From DASXTC01 sp036505635 (GTDB lineage: Bacteria > Acidobacteriota > Polarisedimenticolia > JACPZX01 > DASXTC01), in the NCBI GenBank assembly GCA_036505635.1, contig DASXTC010000063.1:1-49846 (forward strand): 49,846 bases of DNA, written 5' to 3'. How positions within the stretch are numbered: the first letter of the stretch is position 1; the number at the start of each line of letters is the position of its first letter. The notes beneath the pieces were generated by a model. It was not told the origin of the DNA. It made no database searches and saw nothing but the letters and a program-made list of their open reading frames with translations. Shown here piece by piece: positions 7,940 through 16,658 of the stretch. Both the position numbers and the translations under genes were made by a program.

Positions 7940-9310
7940 ATGATCTCCAAGCGTGCCGCAAGGATCCTGATCCTCGTCCCGGTGATTGCGGCCGGCCTGG
8001 CGCTGGCGCCCGCCGGCCATCTCTTGGCCCAGGAGGAGCGTTGCGAGGGGACGGTCACCGATGACCAGGGCGCCCCGCTCCTGAACGTCAAGGTCACGTT
8101 CCAGAAGCTCGACACCAAGCTGATGGCCCAGCCCGTCAAGACCAGCAAGAAGGGGAAGTACTTCCATAACTTCCTCGACACCGCGATGGGGGACGGATAC
8201 GAGATCAAGGCGGAGCTGGAGGGATACAAGATCGTCCAGATCACCGCGCTCACGATGAGACAGGACGGCACCACGGTGACGGACGATACCTATCTGGTGG
8301 GTCAGAGTCAGCAGGGGCTCCACAAGGTCCTGGTGCCCGCGCAGGCCCGCGCCGTCCTGGCGAGCAAGGGCAAGTGCGTCGTGGACTTCATCATGGCGCC
8401 CGACGACAAGTTCGTGGCGACCTTCACCCGTCTCAAGAACGAGAAGGCCGCGAAGGAGGGCAAGCCGGTGCCCGCGGAGGGGGCCGCCCCGGCAGCGGGT
8501 CAGGCAGTCCCCGGAGCGCCCGCTCCCGTCGCCGCCGCCCCCACCCGCTCGGCGCTCGACAGAGCCAAGGAGCTGCTCAACGACCGCAAACCGGCGGAGG
8601 CGATCGCCCCCGCCAGGGAGGCGGTGGCGGCCGAGCCGAACAACGCGGAGGCCCACCGGTGGCTCGGTGGGGCGTTGCTGCAGGTGGAGAACATGGCCGA
8701 AGCGGAGCCGGAGCTCAAGAAGGCGTTGGAGCTCGACCCCAACACGACGGGGGCGAACTTCGACATGGGGATGCTCTACGTGAAGAAGGGTCGTCTGATG
8801 CAGGCGATACCCCACTTCGAGAAGGAGCACGAGCTCTACCCCGAGGCCCTCGCCATCCATCAGAACCTGGGGAAGCTGTACATCGACACGAAGCAGTACG
8901 ACAAGGCGGTGGCCATGTTCGAATCGGCGATCCAGATCAACCCCGAGAACGTCGAGTACTACGGGTCGCTGGCCGAGGCCTACAAGGGTATGGGCAACGC
9001 CGAGAAGGAGATGGAGACCTACAAGAGGATGGGCGCCGCCGATCCGACCGGGCTGGCCTTCTACAACCTCGGCAACATGATGTTCAACAAGAGCGAGATG
9101 GACAAGGCCGCCGACGCCTACAAGAAGGCCATCGAACAGGCGCCGGACAACGCGGCGGCCCACTACCAGCTCGGCCTCTGCTACGTGAATCTGGCCAAGT
9201 TCAAGGAGGCCGTGGCGGAGCTGGACACCTTCGTGAAGCTCAAGCCAAAGGACCCCAAGGCAGCGGAGGCGAAGAGCCTCGCGGCCGACCTGCGCAAGAT
9301 GGGGGGGTAG
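7940..9310 (+). CDS. Exported protein: carboxypeptidase-regulatory-like domain plus TPR array
   Basis: 456 aa from ATG 7940, with GAGAGG 8 nt upstream. A signal peptide (RILILVPVIAAGLALAPAGHLLA) is followed by a ~100-aa transthyretin/carboxypeptidase-regulatory-like beta-sandwich (CEGTVTDDQGAPLLNVKVTF, KTSKKGKYFHNFLDT, YEIKAELEGYK). After an Ala/Pro linker come at least six TPRs (AEAHRWLGGALLQVENMAEA; AIHQNLGKLYIDTKQYDKAV; VEYYGSLAEAYKGMGNAEKE; LAFYNLGNMMFNKSEMDKAA; AAAHYQLGLCYVNLAKFKEA). Similar domain pairs occur in periplasmic scaffold proteins; no specific role can be assigned. It is transcribed alone from the promoter at 7853. Confidence 0.8.
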   Translation: MISKRAARILILVPVIAAGLALAPAGHLLAQEERCEGTVTDDQGAPLLNVKVTFQKLDTKLMAQPVKTSKKGKYFHNFLDTAMGDGYEIKAELEGYKIVQITALTMRQDGTTVTDDTYLVGQSQQGLHKVLVPAQARAVLASKGKCVVDFIMAPDDKFVATFTRLKNEKAAKEGKPVPAEGAAPAAGQAVPGAPAPVAAAPTRSALDRAKELLNDRKPAEAIAPAREAVAAEPNNAEAHRWLGGALLQVENMAEAEPELKKALELDPNTTGANFDMGMLYVKKGRLMQAIPHFEKEHELYPEALAIHQNLGKLYIDTKQYDKAVAMFESAIQINPENVEYYGSLAEAYKGMGNAEKEMETYKRMGAADPTGLAFYNLGNMMFNKSEMDKAADAYKKAIEQAPDNAAAHYQLGLCYVNLAKFKEAVAELDTFVKLKPKDPKAAEAKSLAADLRKMGG

Positions 9311-9332
9311 GACTGCCGGGGCCCTCCGGCCT

Positions 9333-10064
9333 TCACCGCGTCAGCGCCGCCAGCAGCCACATGCGACCGGCGGCGGAACCGTCTCTCCGGTAAGAGTGGC
9401 ACACGTCGGGCCGGCAGATAGTGCAGACCCCCGTCGATCCGAAGTGGCCGGAAGAGATACCCGCGTCGAGCGCCTGCAGCCGGTTCGCCTCGACCAGGTC
9501 GAGCCTCCCCCTTCCGTCCGAGACCCGAGAGATCACCAGGGACGCGATCTCCGGGCGTTGCTTCATGAAGGGCTGGAGGACATCGGGGCCGACCTCGTAG
9601 CAGCAGGGGCCCGCCGCGGGCCCAGCGCCGATCCGGATCCTCTCCGGATCCGCGCCGAGCTGAAGGCGCATCGCGGAGATCGCCGCGGGCAGGACCCCCG
9701 CCAGGGTCCCGCGCCATCCCGCGTGGATCACGGCCAGCGCTCCAGCCTCCGGATCGACCGCGACGAGAGGGACGCAGTCGGCCGTCGCCACGCCGAGCGC
9801 CATCCCCCGTTCGGCCGTCACGAGGGCATCGGCCTCGCCGACCACGTGGGCGCCGGCGTGAGCCGGAAGGTCCCGCCTCGCTACCACGAGGCAGCGGGCC
9901 GAGTGGATCTGACGAACGATCGCAAGAGGCACGGGTCCCTCGTCCTGCAGCCCCAGCATCCCGACGAGGGAGGCCGGCTCCGGGCGAGCCTGCGTCCCCC
10001 GGCCCGTGAACAGGACGGCCGCCCCTGCCATGCCCGATAGAACGGGGATCTCGAAGGTCCGCAC
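9333..10064 (-). CDS. pgeF: Peptidoglycan-editing factor PgeF / laccase-domain protein (YfiH family)
   Basis: 243 aa from GTG 10064. Family motifs are in order: VRQIHSARC, GEADALVTAERGMALGVATADCVPLVAVD, VIHAGWRGTLAGVLP, RIGAGPAAGPCCYEVG and a C-terminal CTICRPDVCHSYRRDG. The His and Cys residues of the active-site pocket (QIHS, ADC, HAGWRG) are kept. PgeF corrects wrongly incorporated residues in peptidoglycan precursors; family members also act on purine nucleosides. The frame stays open upstream to 10145, but the chosen GTG sits 7 bases after a good -10 box and gives the normal family length, implying a leaderless message. Confidence 0.85.
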   Translation of the reverse strand: MRTFEIPVLSGMAGAAVLFTGRGTQARPEPASLVGMLGLQDEGPVPLAIVRQIHSARCLVVARRDLPAHAGAHVVGEADALVTAERGMALGVATADCVPLVAVDPEAGALAVIHAGWRGTLAGVLPAAISAMRLQLGADPERIRIGAGPAAGPCCYEVGPDVLQPFMKQRPEIASLVISRVSDGRGRLDLVEANRLQALDAGISSGHFGSTGVCTICRPDVCHSYRRDGSAAGRMWLLAALTR

Positions 10065-10071
10065 GGGCGAC

Positions 10072-10100
10072 ACCCTACTTCGAGTTTCGGGGCCGGTCAA
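10072..10100 (-). promoter_or_regulatory. Promoter of pgeF, apparently leaderless
   Basis: Minus strand: TTGACC (10095-10100), 17 bp, TAGGGT (10072-10077). The GTG at 10064 lies 7 bases beyond the -10 box, at the expected transcription start. No Shine-Dalgarno sequence precedes it. Confidence 0.5.
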
Positions 10101-10103
10101 CCC

Positions 10104-10132
10104 TTGACATTTACGACGGGCTGCGGCACTCT
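10104..10132 (+). promoter_or_regulatory. Possible promoter for yajC-secD-secF
   Basis: A perfect TTGACA (10104-10109) is followed at 17 bp by a weak -10, CACTCT (10127-10132). It overlaps the pgeF promoter region on the other strand. The leader to yajC would be about 45 nt. Confidence 0.35.
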
Positions 10133-10182
10133 TTGCGGTCCTCAAAACAGGTTACCCGTCTCGCAGGTGGTGACATTTCAAC

Positions 10183-10545
10183 ATGATGCAGGTGTCTCGC
10201 GCGCTCCATAGCGGTGGCGCACTCTTCATGCAGGGAGCTGCCTCAGGCGATCAGCCCGCCGGGTCGTTCATCGGGCTATTGGTCCCGATGGCGCTCATCT
10301 TTGTCATCTTCTATTTCCTCCTGATCCGGCCGGCCAACAAGAAGCAGAAAGCCCTCCAGGCGATGATCGACAACCTCAAGTCCGGTGACAAGATCATCAC
10401 CACCGGCGGAATCCTGGGAGTCGTGGCCGGCATTTCGGACGAAGTCATCCATCTGAAGATCGCCCCCACCGTGAAGATCGAGGTGGCGCGCAACGCCATC
10501 GCCGCCCTCCAGAAGGATGGCCAGGAGAAGGAGCAGGCTTCATGA
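10183..10545 (+). CDS. yajC: Preprotein translocase subunit YajC
   Basis: 120 aa. A short extracytoplasmic N-terminus, one membrane helix (SFIGLLVPMALIFVIFYFLLIRP, ~28-50) and the YajC signature PANKKQKALQAMI followed by LKSGDKIITTGGILGVVAGI. YajC associates with SecDF-SecYEG in the inner membrane. It is the first gene of a yajC-secD-secF operon and overlaps secD by ATGA. Length and order match the usual arrangement. Confidence 0.95.
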   Translation: MMQVSRALHSGGALFMQGAASGDQPAGSFIGLLVPMALIFVIFYFLLIRPANKKQKALQAMIDNLKSGDKIITTGGILGVVAGISDEVIHLKIAPTVKIEVARNAIAALQKDGQEKEQAS

Positions 10546-12125
10546 GGAAGGAGCTCCAGTGGAAGCTTCTCGCCGTGGTGGCCGTGGTGGTGCTGTGCAC
10601 GTGGGGCATCGTCCCGCCCAAGGACAAGATCCGGCTTGGTCTCGATCTGAAGGGGGGCATCCACCTCGCCCTGCGCGTGGAGGCGGACGACGCCATCAAG
10701 GCGGTCCTCGACACCCGCGCTTCGGGTCTATGCGCCGAGCTCGCCAAGCGCAGCCTCAGGGCCGACAGGTGTCAACCCGACCTGCCCAGCGCCTCGGTCC
10801 TTATCATCAACCACGACGCTGTGGCGCGCGATGATTACATCAAGACAATCGAGTCGGAGCTGCCGGGATACCAGACGACGGTGGACGGACAGAACCTCAG
10901 GGTGACGATCCCGCCGCTGGAGGTCGACCGGATCAAGGAAGAGGCCATCGCGGACACGGTCGACAGGATCCGCAACCGCGTGGACGCGTTCGGCGTGGCC
11001 GAGGCCGCGGTCCAGCGGCAGGGGATCAAGAGCAATCGGATCCTGATCCAGCTGCCGGGGGTGGACGATCCCGCGCGCGTGAAGGACCTGGTGGCCAAGC
11101 CCGCCTTTCTCGAGTTCAAGAAGGTCGTGGTCCCGCCGAGCATGGCGGGGGCGCGCTACACCGGCGCGGCGAGCCGCGAGGAAGTGATCCAGCAGTTCGG
11201 CGGCCAGCTCCCGCCGGACGTCGACGTGTTCGAGGGGGACCCGAACAGCTTCGGCGGCCGGGACTCCTGGTGGCCGCTCACGATCTATTCCCCGATCAGT
11301 GGCAACGACCTGGTGCAGGCGCGCACGGGGCGGGGCGAGATAGGCTCCGCCGAGGTGCACTTCACTCTGACACCGGACGCGGGCAATCGCTTCGAGAAGT
11401 TCACATCCGAGAGCGTGGGCCAGCTTCTGGCGTCGCTGCTCGACAAGCGGCTGATTCAGGTCGCGACGATACAGACCACCATCAGGGACAGCGGACGGAT
11501 CACGGGGATCGGCACCCTTCAGGAGGCCGACGACCTGGCGCTCAAGCTCCGCTCCGGTGCGTTGCCGGCCCGCACCACCGTGCTGGAGGAGCGTACCGTG
11601 GGGCCGTCGCTCGGCGCCGATTCGATCCGTCAGGGGGTCATCTCATCCCTGGTGGGGCTGATCGCGTCGATCGCCTTCATGGTCATCTACTACAAGGGCT
11701 CCGGATTCAACGCCGTCGTCGCCCTCGTCCTGAACGTTCTGATGATCCTCGGGATCATGTCCTGGTTCGGCGCGACGCTCACCCTGCCCGGCATCGCAGG
11801 CGTGATCCTGACCTTCGGTATGGCGCTCGACGCCAACGTCCTTATCTTCGAGAGGATCCGCGAGGAGCTCAGAAACGGCAAGACCGTTCGCTCCGCGGTG
11901 GAGGCCGGCTTCAAGAAGGCCTTCGTGACGATCTTCGATTCCAACCTGACGACCGTCATCGCCGCCGTCCTCCTGTTCTCGTTCGGCACGGGGCCCGTCA
12001 AGGGGTTCGCCCTGACGCTGGTCATCGGGCTCGCGGTCAGCATGTTCACCGCCGTCTATGTTTCCCACCTCATGTTCGACGTCCTGCTGGGCGAGGGCAA
12101 GCGCGTCGACAAACTGAGCATCTGA
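10542..12125 (+). CDS. secD: Protein translocase subunit SecD
   Basis: 527 aa. N-terminal helix, then the P1 head (LGLDLKGGIHLALRVE at ~30-45; DTVDRIRNRVDAFGVAEAAVQRQG), a second head segment and the C-terminal five-helix RND-like bundle with GAVILTFGMALDANVLIFERIREE-type residues (GVILTFGMALDANVLIFERI), where the Asp is part of the proton path. SecD with SecF uses the proton gradient to pull proteins across the inner membrane. The start overlaps yajC by 4 bp; secF follows 13 bp later. Confidence 0.97.
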   Translation: MRKELQWKLLAVVAVVVLCTWGIVPPKDKIRLGLDLKGGIHLALRVEADDAIKAVLDTRASGLCAELAKRSLRADRCQPDLPSASVLIINHDAVARDDYIKTIESELPGYQTTVDGQNLRVTIPPLEVDRIKEEAIADTVDRIRNRVDAFGVAEAAVQRQGIKSNRILIQLPGVDDPARVKDLVAKPAFLEFKKVVVPPSMAGARYTGAASREEVIQQFGGQLPPDVDVFEGDPNSFGGRDSWWPLTIYSPISGNDLVQARTGRGEIGSAEVHFTLTPDAGNRFEKFTSESVGQLLASLLDKRLIQVATIQTTIRDSGRITGIGTLQEADDLALKLRSGALPARTTVLEERTVGPSLGADSIRQGVISSLVGLIASIAFMVIYYKGSGFNAVVALVLNVLMILGIMSWFGATLTLPGIAGVILTFGMALDANVLIFERIREELRNGKTVRSAVEAGFKKAFVTIFDSNLTTVIAAVLLFSFGTGPVKGFALTLVIGLAVSMFTAVYVSHLMFDVLLGEGKRVDKLSI

Positions 12126-12138
12126 GAGGGACCTCCCG

Positions 12139-13317
12139 GTGGAGTTCTTCAAGAACCCCAAGTTCGATTTCCTCGGTAAGAAGTGGTACTTCATCGGGGT
12201 GTCGATCCTCGTGGTGGCGGGGAGCCTCGTCTCACTCGCGTGGCGGGGGCTGGAGTACGGCATCGACTTTCGGGGCGGCGCCGACGTGGTCCTGCGATTC
12301 GCGCAGGAGCCCTCAATCGACGGGATCCGATCCGCGCTTACCGCGCAGGGTCTGGGCGGCGCGCAGATCCAGAAGCTCAACCTGCCGGACAACCCGGGCG
12401 CTCACGATGTCCTGATCCGGGTGCCGCCGCCGCAGGGGGGTGGCGACTCTCCGGAGACGGCCGAGGAGCAGGGGGACGTCTCCGGGCGCGTGCTCGCGGC
12501 GCTGCGGAGCGGCCTCGCGGCCGAAGTGGGGCAGGCCGGGCGGCTCGATCTGAACCTCGCCGGCTCCACGGAGATAGAGCGGGACCTGGAGGAAGCCTTC
12601 CCCAACCAGCAGTCCATGGCCACGGCCGCCGCGGCCGCGATCTCCTCGTACCGCGACTCCCACGGCGGCCTCTTCAAGGACGTCGAGGAGGCCCGGAGGA
12701 TCGCGGGCGTCTCTCCCGAGGTGGCCTCGTGGCTGCGCGACCACGCCACGGCGGGGGGCTTCGCCATCCGGAGCGTGGACTACGTGGGGCCAAGCGTCGG
12801 CAAGGACCTCAAGAGGAAGGCCCAGTACGCCATCCTCGGGTCGCTCGCGGCGATGCTCGCCTACATCTGGTTCCGGTTCGAGAAGCTGGCGTACGGCATC
12901 AGCGCGATCGTCACTCTGGCCCACGACGCTATCGTCGCGCTCGGGGCGGTCAGCCTCACCGGCAAGGAGTTCGACCTGACGGTCCTGGCCGCGGTGCTGA
13001 CGATCGTGGGCTATTCGATCAACGACACGATCGTCATCTTCGACCGGGTGAGGGAGAACGTGAAGCTGCGTCGCGGAGACAACCTGGAGCGCATCTTCAA
13101 CGACAGCATCAACCAGACCCTCGGCCGGACCATCCTGACGACCTTCCTCGTCCTGATGGTGGTCCTCACCCTCTGGCTCTTCGGCGGCAGTCGACTGAAC
13201 CCCTTCTCCTTCACGCTTCTGATCGGGATGGTCTCGGGAACCTATTCCACGATCTACATATCGGCGCCCGTGGTCATCTGGTGGCGGACGTTGGTGGAAA
13301 AGAAGGCGACGGCCTGA
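12139..13317 (+). CDS. secF: Protein translocase subunit SecF, with enlarged periplasmic region
   Basis: 392 aa from GTG 12139, with GAGAGGG upstream. It has the SecF N-terminal helix and GLEYGIDFRGGADVVL (~37-52), then a periplasmic domain, then helices including LAHDAIVALGAVSLTGKEFDL and VGYSINDTIVIFDRVREN, the conserved D...ND...D cluster. At 392 residues it is longer than the usual ~310; most of the excess is in the periplasmic head, including a PQGGGDSPETAEEQGD loop and a helical stretch before VDYVGPSVGKDL. It is the final gene of yajC-secDF. Confidence 0.95.
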   Translation: MEFFKNPKFDFLGKKWYFIGVSILVVAGSLVSLAWRGLEYGIDFRGGADVVLRFAQEPSIDGIRSALTAQGLGGAQIQKLNLPDNPGAHDVLIRVPPPQGGGDSPETAEEQGDVSGRVLAALRSGLAAEVGQAGRLDLNLAGSTEIERDLEEAFPNQQSMATAAAAAISSYRDSHGGLFKDVEEARRIAGVSPEVASWLRDHATAGGFAIRSVDYVGPSVGKDLKRKAQYAILGSLAAMLAYIWFRFEKLAYGISAIVTLAHDAIVALGAVSLTGKEFDLTVLAAVLTIVGYSINDTIVIFDRVRENVKLRRGDNLERIFNDSINQTLGRTILTTFLVLMVVLTLWLFGGSRLNPFSFTLLIGMVSGTYSTIYISAPVVIWWRTLVEKKATA

Positions 13318-13351
13318 ACCGGGCTTCCTTTCGACGTCGCCGCCACACGCC

Positions 13352-13381
13352 TTGTCCGCTCCGCCCCCCCGCTGTTATATT
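13352..13381 (+). promoter_or_regulatory. Promoter of rel
   Basis: TTGTCC (13352-13357), 18 bp, TATATT (13376-13381). The predicted leader to the ATG at 13425 is about 35 nt and contains a short AGGTG ribosome-binding site. Confidence 0.5.
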
Positions 13382-13424
13382 CTGAAGCTGTTCACTTGAC
13401 GCGACTTCCAGGACAGGTGCGCTC

Positions 13425-15602
13425 ATGGCGGTCAAGGAAGCCGGATTCGCCGCGAAGATCCGCTTCGAGGATATCCGGGAGAAGATCGAGGCCTACCAGC
13501 CCGACGCGGACATCGAGCTGCTGCGGCGCGCCTATATCTTCTCGGCGATGGAGCATCGCGGGCAGATGCGCCAGTCGGGGGAGCCCTACCTCAACCACCC
13601 CCTCGAGGTGGCCAACATCCTCGCCGACCTGAAGCTCGACGTGACCAGCGTCGCCGTGGGGCTGCTTCACGACGTTCTGGAGGACACCCTCACCACCCGC
13701 CAGGTCATCGAGGAATATTTCGGCAAGGAGGTGGCCGGCCTCGTCGAGGGGCTCAGCAAGATCAGCAAGATCCCCTTCACCAGCGAGGCCGAGAAGCAGG
13801 CGGAGAACTTCCGCAAGATGCTCCTGGCCATGGTGGACGACATCCGCGTCATCCTCGTGAAGCTGGCCGATCGCCTGCACAACATGCGGACCTTGTCGGC
13901 ACTCCCGCTGGAGAAGCGCGAGCGGATCGCGCGCGAGACGCTCGAGATCTACGCCCCTCTGTCCAACCGCCTCGGCATGGGCAAGATCAAGCAGGAGCTG
14001 GAGGACCTCGCGCTCGCCCACCTTGACCCCGAGGGGCACGCCCAGCTCGTGGGAGTGCTGGAGGAGAAGCGCCGCGTGAGCGAGGGGTTCATACAGGAGA
14101 CGGTTGCACTCATCGAGGGGAAGCTGGCAGACGCGGGGATCCCCGCCGACATCACCGGGCGAGTCAAGCACCTGCACAGCATCTACAAGAAGATGAGGGT
14201 CCAGAAGATCGACGTGGACGCCGTTTACGACTACGTGGCGTTTCGGGTGATCACCGACACCGTGCCCCACTGCTACGGCGCGCTGGGGATCGTGCACGGG
14301 ATGTGGCACCCCGTGCCCGGTCGCATCAAGGACTTCATCGCGATGCCCAAGCCGAATCTCTACCAGTCGCTGCATACGTCGGTGATGAGCGAGAAGGGCC
14401 AGCCCTTCGAGGTCCAGATCCGCACGCGCGAGATGCACGAGGTCGCCGAGAAGGGGATCGCCGCCCACTGGAAGTACAAGGAAGGCGCCCGGTTCGACAA
14501 GAAGGAGGAGCTGAACATCCAGTGGCTCCAGAAGATCGTCGAGTGGCACAAGGAGGTGAAGGACCCCCGCGAGTTCCTGGAAACCGTCAAGGTGGACCTC
14601 TATCCCGAGGAGGTGTACGCCTTCACGCCCAAGGGGGAGGTCAAGTCCTTTCCGAAGGGAGCCACCGTGCTCGACTTCGCTTACATGGTCCACACGGAGG
14701 TCGGGCACCACTGTCAGCGGGCGCGCGTCAACGGCAAGCTGGTGCCGCTCAAGACCGAGCTGCACAGCGGCGACGTCGTCGAGATCGTCCCGGCCCCCGC
14801 CCAGCATCCCCACCGCGACTGGCTCACCTTCGTCAAGACCTCCCACGCGCGACACAAGATCCGTAACTGGCTCAACGCCTATGAGAGACGCTCCTCCATC
14901 GAGCTGGGGCGCACGCTCGTGGACAAGGAGCTCCGCCGGTACAAGCTCAATCTCAAGTCGTTCACTCCCGATCAGCTCTCGGCGGCGCTGGGCTCGCTCA
15001 AGTGCGACGCGCTCGACGATTTCCACGCCCAGGTCGGCTACGGCCGGATGACCCCCTCGCAGCTCGTGTCGGCGCTGGTGCCGCAGGAGGACCTCCGGCC
15101 GAAGGAGGAGTCGCTCCTCTCCAAGGCCGTGCGCAGGACCTTCGGGCTGGGGGGCGGGGCCCGAGTCACCGTCAAGGGGCTCGATGACGTGATGATCTAC
15201 CTGGCCAAGTGCTGCAAACCGATCCGCGGCGAGGAGATCGTCGGCTACATCACGCGCGGCAAGGGGATCTCGGTCCACCGCACGGACTGCCCCAACGTCA
15301 AGATGCTCATCTACGATCCCGGCCGGCGTATCGACGTCGCATGGGAGAAGTCCGAGGACAGCCTCTTCGAGGCCACGCTTTTGGTCGCCGGCGAGGACCA
15401 GCCGGGGCTGCTCGCGCGGATCACCAGCGCGATCGCCGACGAGAAGAGCAACATCAGGAACGTGGACGCCAGGACCTCCGAGGACCGCCGAGGACAGATC
15501 AGCATCGTGCTCGACGTGAGAGACCGGGCCCATCTCGAGAGGATCATGGGGCGCCTCAAGAAGCTCGACGGAATCAATCGCGTCGAGAGGGTTTCCAACT
15601 GA
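13425..15602 (+). CDS. rel: Bifunctional (p)ppGpp synthetase/hydrolase (RelA/SpoT)
   Basis: 725 aa. Domains in order: HD hydrolase (H44, H58, H82-D83 in HDVLEDT, ADRLHNM ~148-154), synthetase with RIKD at 300-303, the RXKD form seen in bifunctional enzymes, and YQSLHT at 313-318, TGS (VYAFTPKGEVKSFPKG, ~393-450), a Cys-containing insert (AKCCKPIRG...HRTDCPN, ~587-617) and a C-terminal ACT domain. All catalytic motifs look intact, so it should both make and degrade (p)ppGpp in the stringent response. It has its own promoter; ridA follows at 28 bp and may be co-transcribed. Confidence 0.97.
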   Translation: MAVKEAGFAAKIRFEDIREKIEAYQPDADIELLRRAYIFSAMEHRGQMRQSGEPYLNHPLEVANILADLKLDVTSVAVGLLHDVLEDTLTTRQVIEEYFGKEVAGLVEGLSKISKIPFTSEAEKQAENFRKMLLAMVDDIRVILVKLADRLHNMRTLSALPLEKRERIARETLEIYAPLSNRLGMGKIKQELEDLALAHLDPEGHAQLVGVLEEKRRVSEGFIQETVALIEGKLADAGIPADITGRVKHLHSIYKKMRVQKIDVDAVYDYVAFRVITDTVPHCYGALGIVHGMWHPVPGRIKDFIAMPKPNLYQSLHTSVMSEKGQPFEVQIRTREMHEVAEKGIAAHWKYKEGARFDKKEELNIQWLQKIVEWHKEVKDPREFLETVKVDLYPEEVYAFTPKGEVKSFPKGATVLDFAYMVHTEVGHHCQRARVNGKLVPLKTELHSGDVVEIVPAPAQHPHRDWLTFVKTSHARHKIRNWLNAYERRSSIELGRTLVDKELRRYKLNLKSFTPDQLSAALGSLKCDALDDFHAQVGYGRMTPSQLVSALVPQEDLRPKEESLLSKAVRRTFGLGGGARVTVKGLDDVMIYLAKCCKPIRGEEIVGYITRGKGISVHRTDCPNVKMLIYDPGRRIDVAWEKSEDSLFEATLLVAGEDQPGLLARITSAIADEKSNIRNVDARTSEDRRGQISIVLDVRDRAHLERIMGRLKKLDGINRVERVSN

Positions 15603-15630
15603 AGGATCTACAGTCAGGAGGACAGGGGGG

Positions 15631-16011
15631 ATGAAAAGGGAACGGATCGCGACCAGCCAGGGGCCCTCGGCCATCGGCCCGTACTCGCAGGCGATCGTGG
15701 CGGGGGATTTCGTCTATGTGTCGGGCCAGATCCCGCTCGACCCCGCCAGGGGCACGATGATCGAGGGGAGCGTCACCGCTCAGACCGATCGAGTGATGAG
15801 CAACCTCAAGGCGATCCTCGAGGCTGCCGGCTCCTCGCTGGACAGGGTCGTCAAGACGACCGTCTACCTGGCCGACCTGAACGACTTCGAGGAGGTGAAC
15901 AGAGCCTATGGCAGCTATTTCACCTCGGACCCGCCGGCCAGGGCGACCGTGCAGGTGGCGCGCCTTCCGAAGGGAGCGGTCCTGGAGATCGACGCGATCG
16001 CGATCCGGTGA
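15631..16011 (+). CDS. ridA: RidA-family enamine/imine deaminase
   Basis: 126 aa, close to the family length. Signature segments: GPSAIGPYSQAIVAGDFVYVSGQIPLDP, LEAAGSSLDRVVKTTVYLADLNDFEEVNRAY and PPARATVQVARLPKGAVLEIDAIA, which contains the catalytic Arg and the Glu of the active RidA subgroup. RidA hydrolyses reactive 2-aminoacrylate and related imines to keto acids plus ammonia, protecting PLP enzymes. A strong GGAGG and GGGGGG stretch precedes the ATG. It follows rel and converges on rpmB. Confidence 0.93.
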   Translation: MKRERIATSQGPSAIGPYSQAIVAGDFVYVSGQIPLDPARGTMIEGSVTAQTDRVMSNLKAILEAAGSSLDRVVKTTVYLADLNDFEEVNRAYGSYFTSDPPARATVQVARLPKGAVLEIDAIAIR

Positions 16012-16026
16012 GGCCAGACGCGCGGG

Positions 16027-16221
16027 CTAGGACGCCGCTTTCTGGACCTTGTTGGACCTGATGCAGCGGGTGCAGACCCTCATGCGCCTGACCGAGCCGT
16101 TGACCACGGCCCGCACCGACTGAAGATTCGGGTACCAGACCTTCTTGGTCAGGTTGTGGGCGTGGCTGACGTTGTTTCCCCGCTGTGGTCCCTTCTCGCA
16201 GATTTCGCACACCCTGGCCAT
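16027..16221 (-). CDS. rpmB: 50S ribosomal protein L28, zinc-binding form
   Basis: 64 aa from ATG 16221, with AGGAGAT upstream. The sequence MARVCEICEKGPQRGNNVSH...NLTKKVWYPNLQSV...GSVRRMRVCTRCIRSNKV is typical L28. Two CxxC pairs (CEIC and CTRC) mark the zinc-binding (C+) type, whereas zinc-independent paralogues lack these Cys. In many bacteria the C- copy replaces the C+ copy during zinc starvation; no second copy is in the window. The reading frame extends further upstream but has no family similarity there. Confidence 0.95.
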   Translation of the reverse strand: MARVCEICEKGPQRGNNVSHAHNLTKKVWYPNLQSVRAVVNGSVRRMRVCTRCIRSNKVQKAAS

Positions 16222-16396
16222 TTCCGGGGATCTCCTTGAAAGCCAGCGCCCGCCGTGGCGCATTGCCCTGAGTGTTAATTTTCCCCCAGGCGACCGGCCC
16301 CTGACGGCCCCATTCCGCCCCAAAAGAGCCCACACCCTACCATGCTCCCCAGGATCGGTCAAGCGGACCTGAAGCTTTCAGGGAGGGGTGTCGAAC

Positions 16397-16424
16397 TTGC
16401 ACGACGACAGTGCCGACATATATT
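16397..16424 (+). promoter_or_regulatory. Promoter of the pilMNOPQ operon
   Basis: TTGCAC (16397-16402), 16 bp, TATATT (16419-16424), in a locally AT-rich patch. The pilM start is over 220 bases downstream, giving an unusually long leader for this window. The rest of 16222-16396 shows no gene. Confidence 0.5.
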
Positions 16425-16430
16425 AGGCCC

Positions 16431-16480
16431 GCGGCCGAAATCGGAATAAAAAGAACTCGCCGATTTTCCCTGAGGCCGCG
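16431..16480 (+). promoter_or_regulatory. Hairpin in the pilM leader
   Basis: Just after the predicted transcription start, GCGGCC GAAATCGG (16431-16444) can pair with CCGATTTTC (16460-16468) and GGCCGC (16474-16479), leaving an A-rich loop (aataaaaagaactcg). A further GGCGG..CCGCC hairpin lies near 16600. The long structured leader may regulate pilus gene expression, but I do not recognise the c-di-GMP (GEMM) riboswitch core or any other known aptamer. Confidence 0.35.
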
Positions 16481-16658
16481 CGGAGATGGAGAGTATCCCG
16501 TCCTCCTGACCTGCCCGCAATTGAAGGCCCGCGCCCGCGGCGACAGGGCCGTGAGAGGGCTCTCGAGGGGGATCGAAGGACGGTTCGGTCGGCAGGGTTG
16601 GCGGGTTTCCGCCGCCCTACGTCACTAATTGATTGAAAACGAAACGAGTCAGAGGGTG

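Noticed and set aside
13392..15674. Long minus-strand open frame of 760 codons opposite rel
   Set aside because: It is a high-GC mirror of rel with Leu/Val/Gly/Asp/His-rich low-complexity protein and no family motifs; rel on the plus strand is unambiguous.
16410..16628. Small 72-codon frame before pilM
   Set aside because: It has no ribosome-binding site and basic low-complexity content, and it overlaps the predicted promoter and leader hairpin.
16425..16658. c-di-GMP (GEMM) riboswitch before pilM
   Set aside because: The conserved GEMM core and tetraloop-receptor sequences are not recognisable; kept only as an unclassified structured leader.
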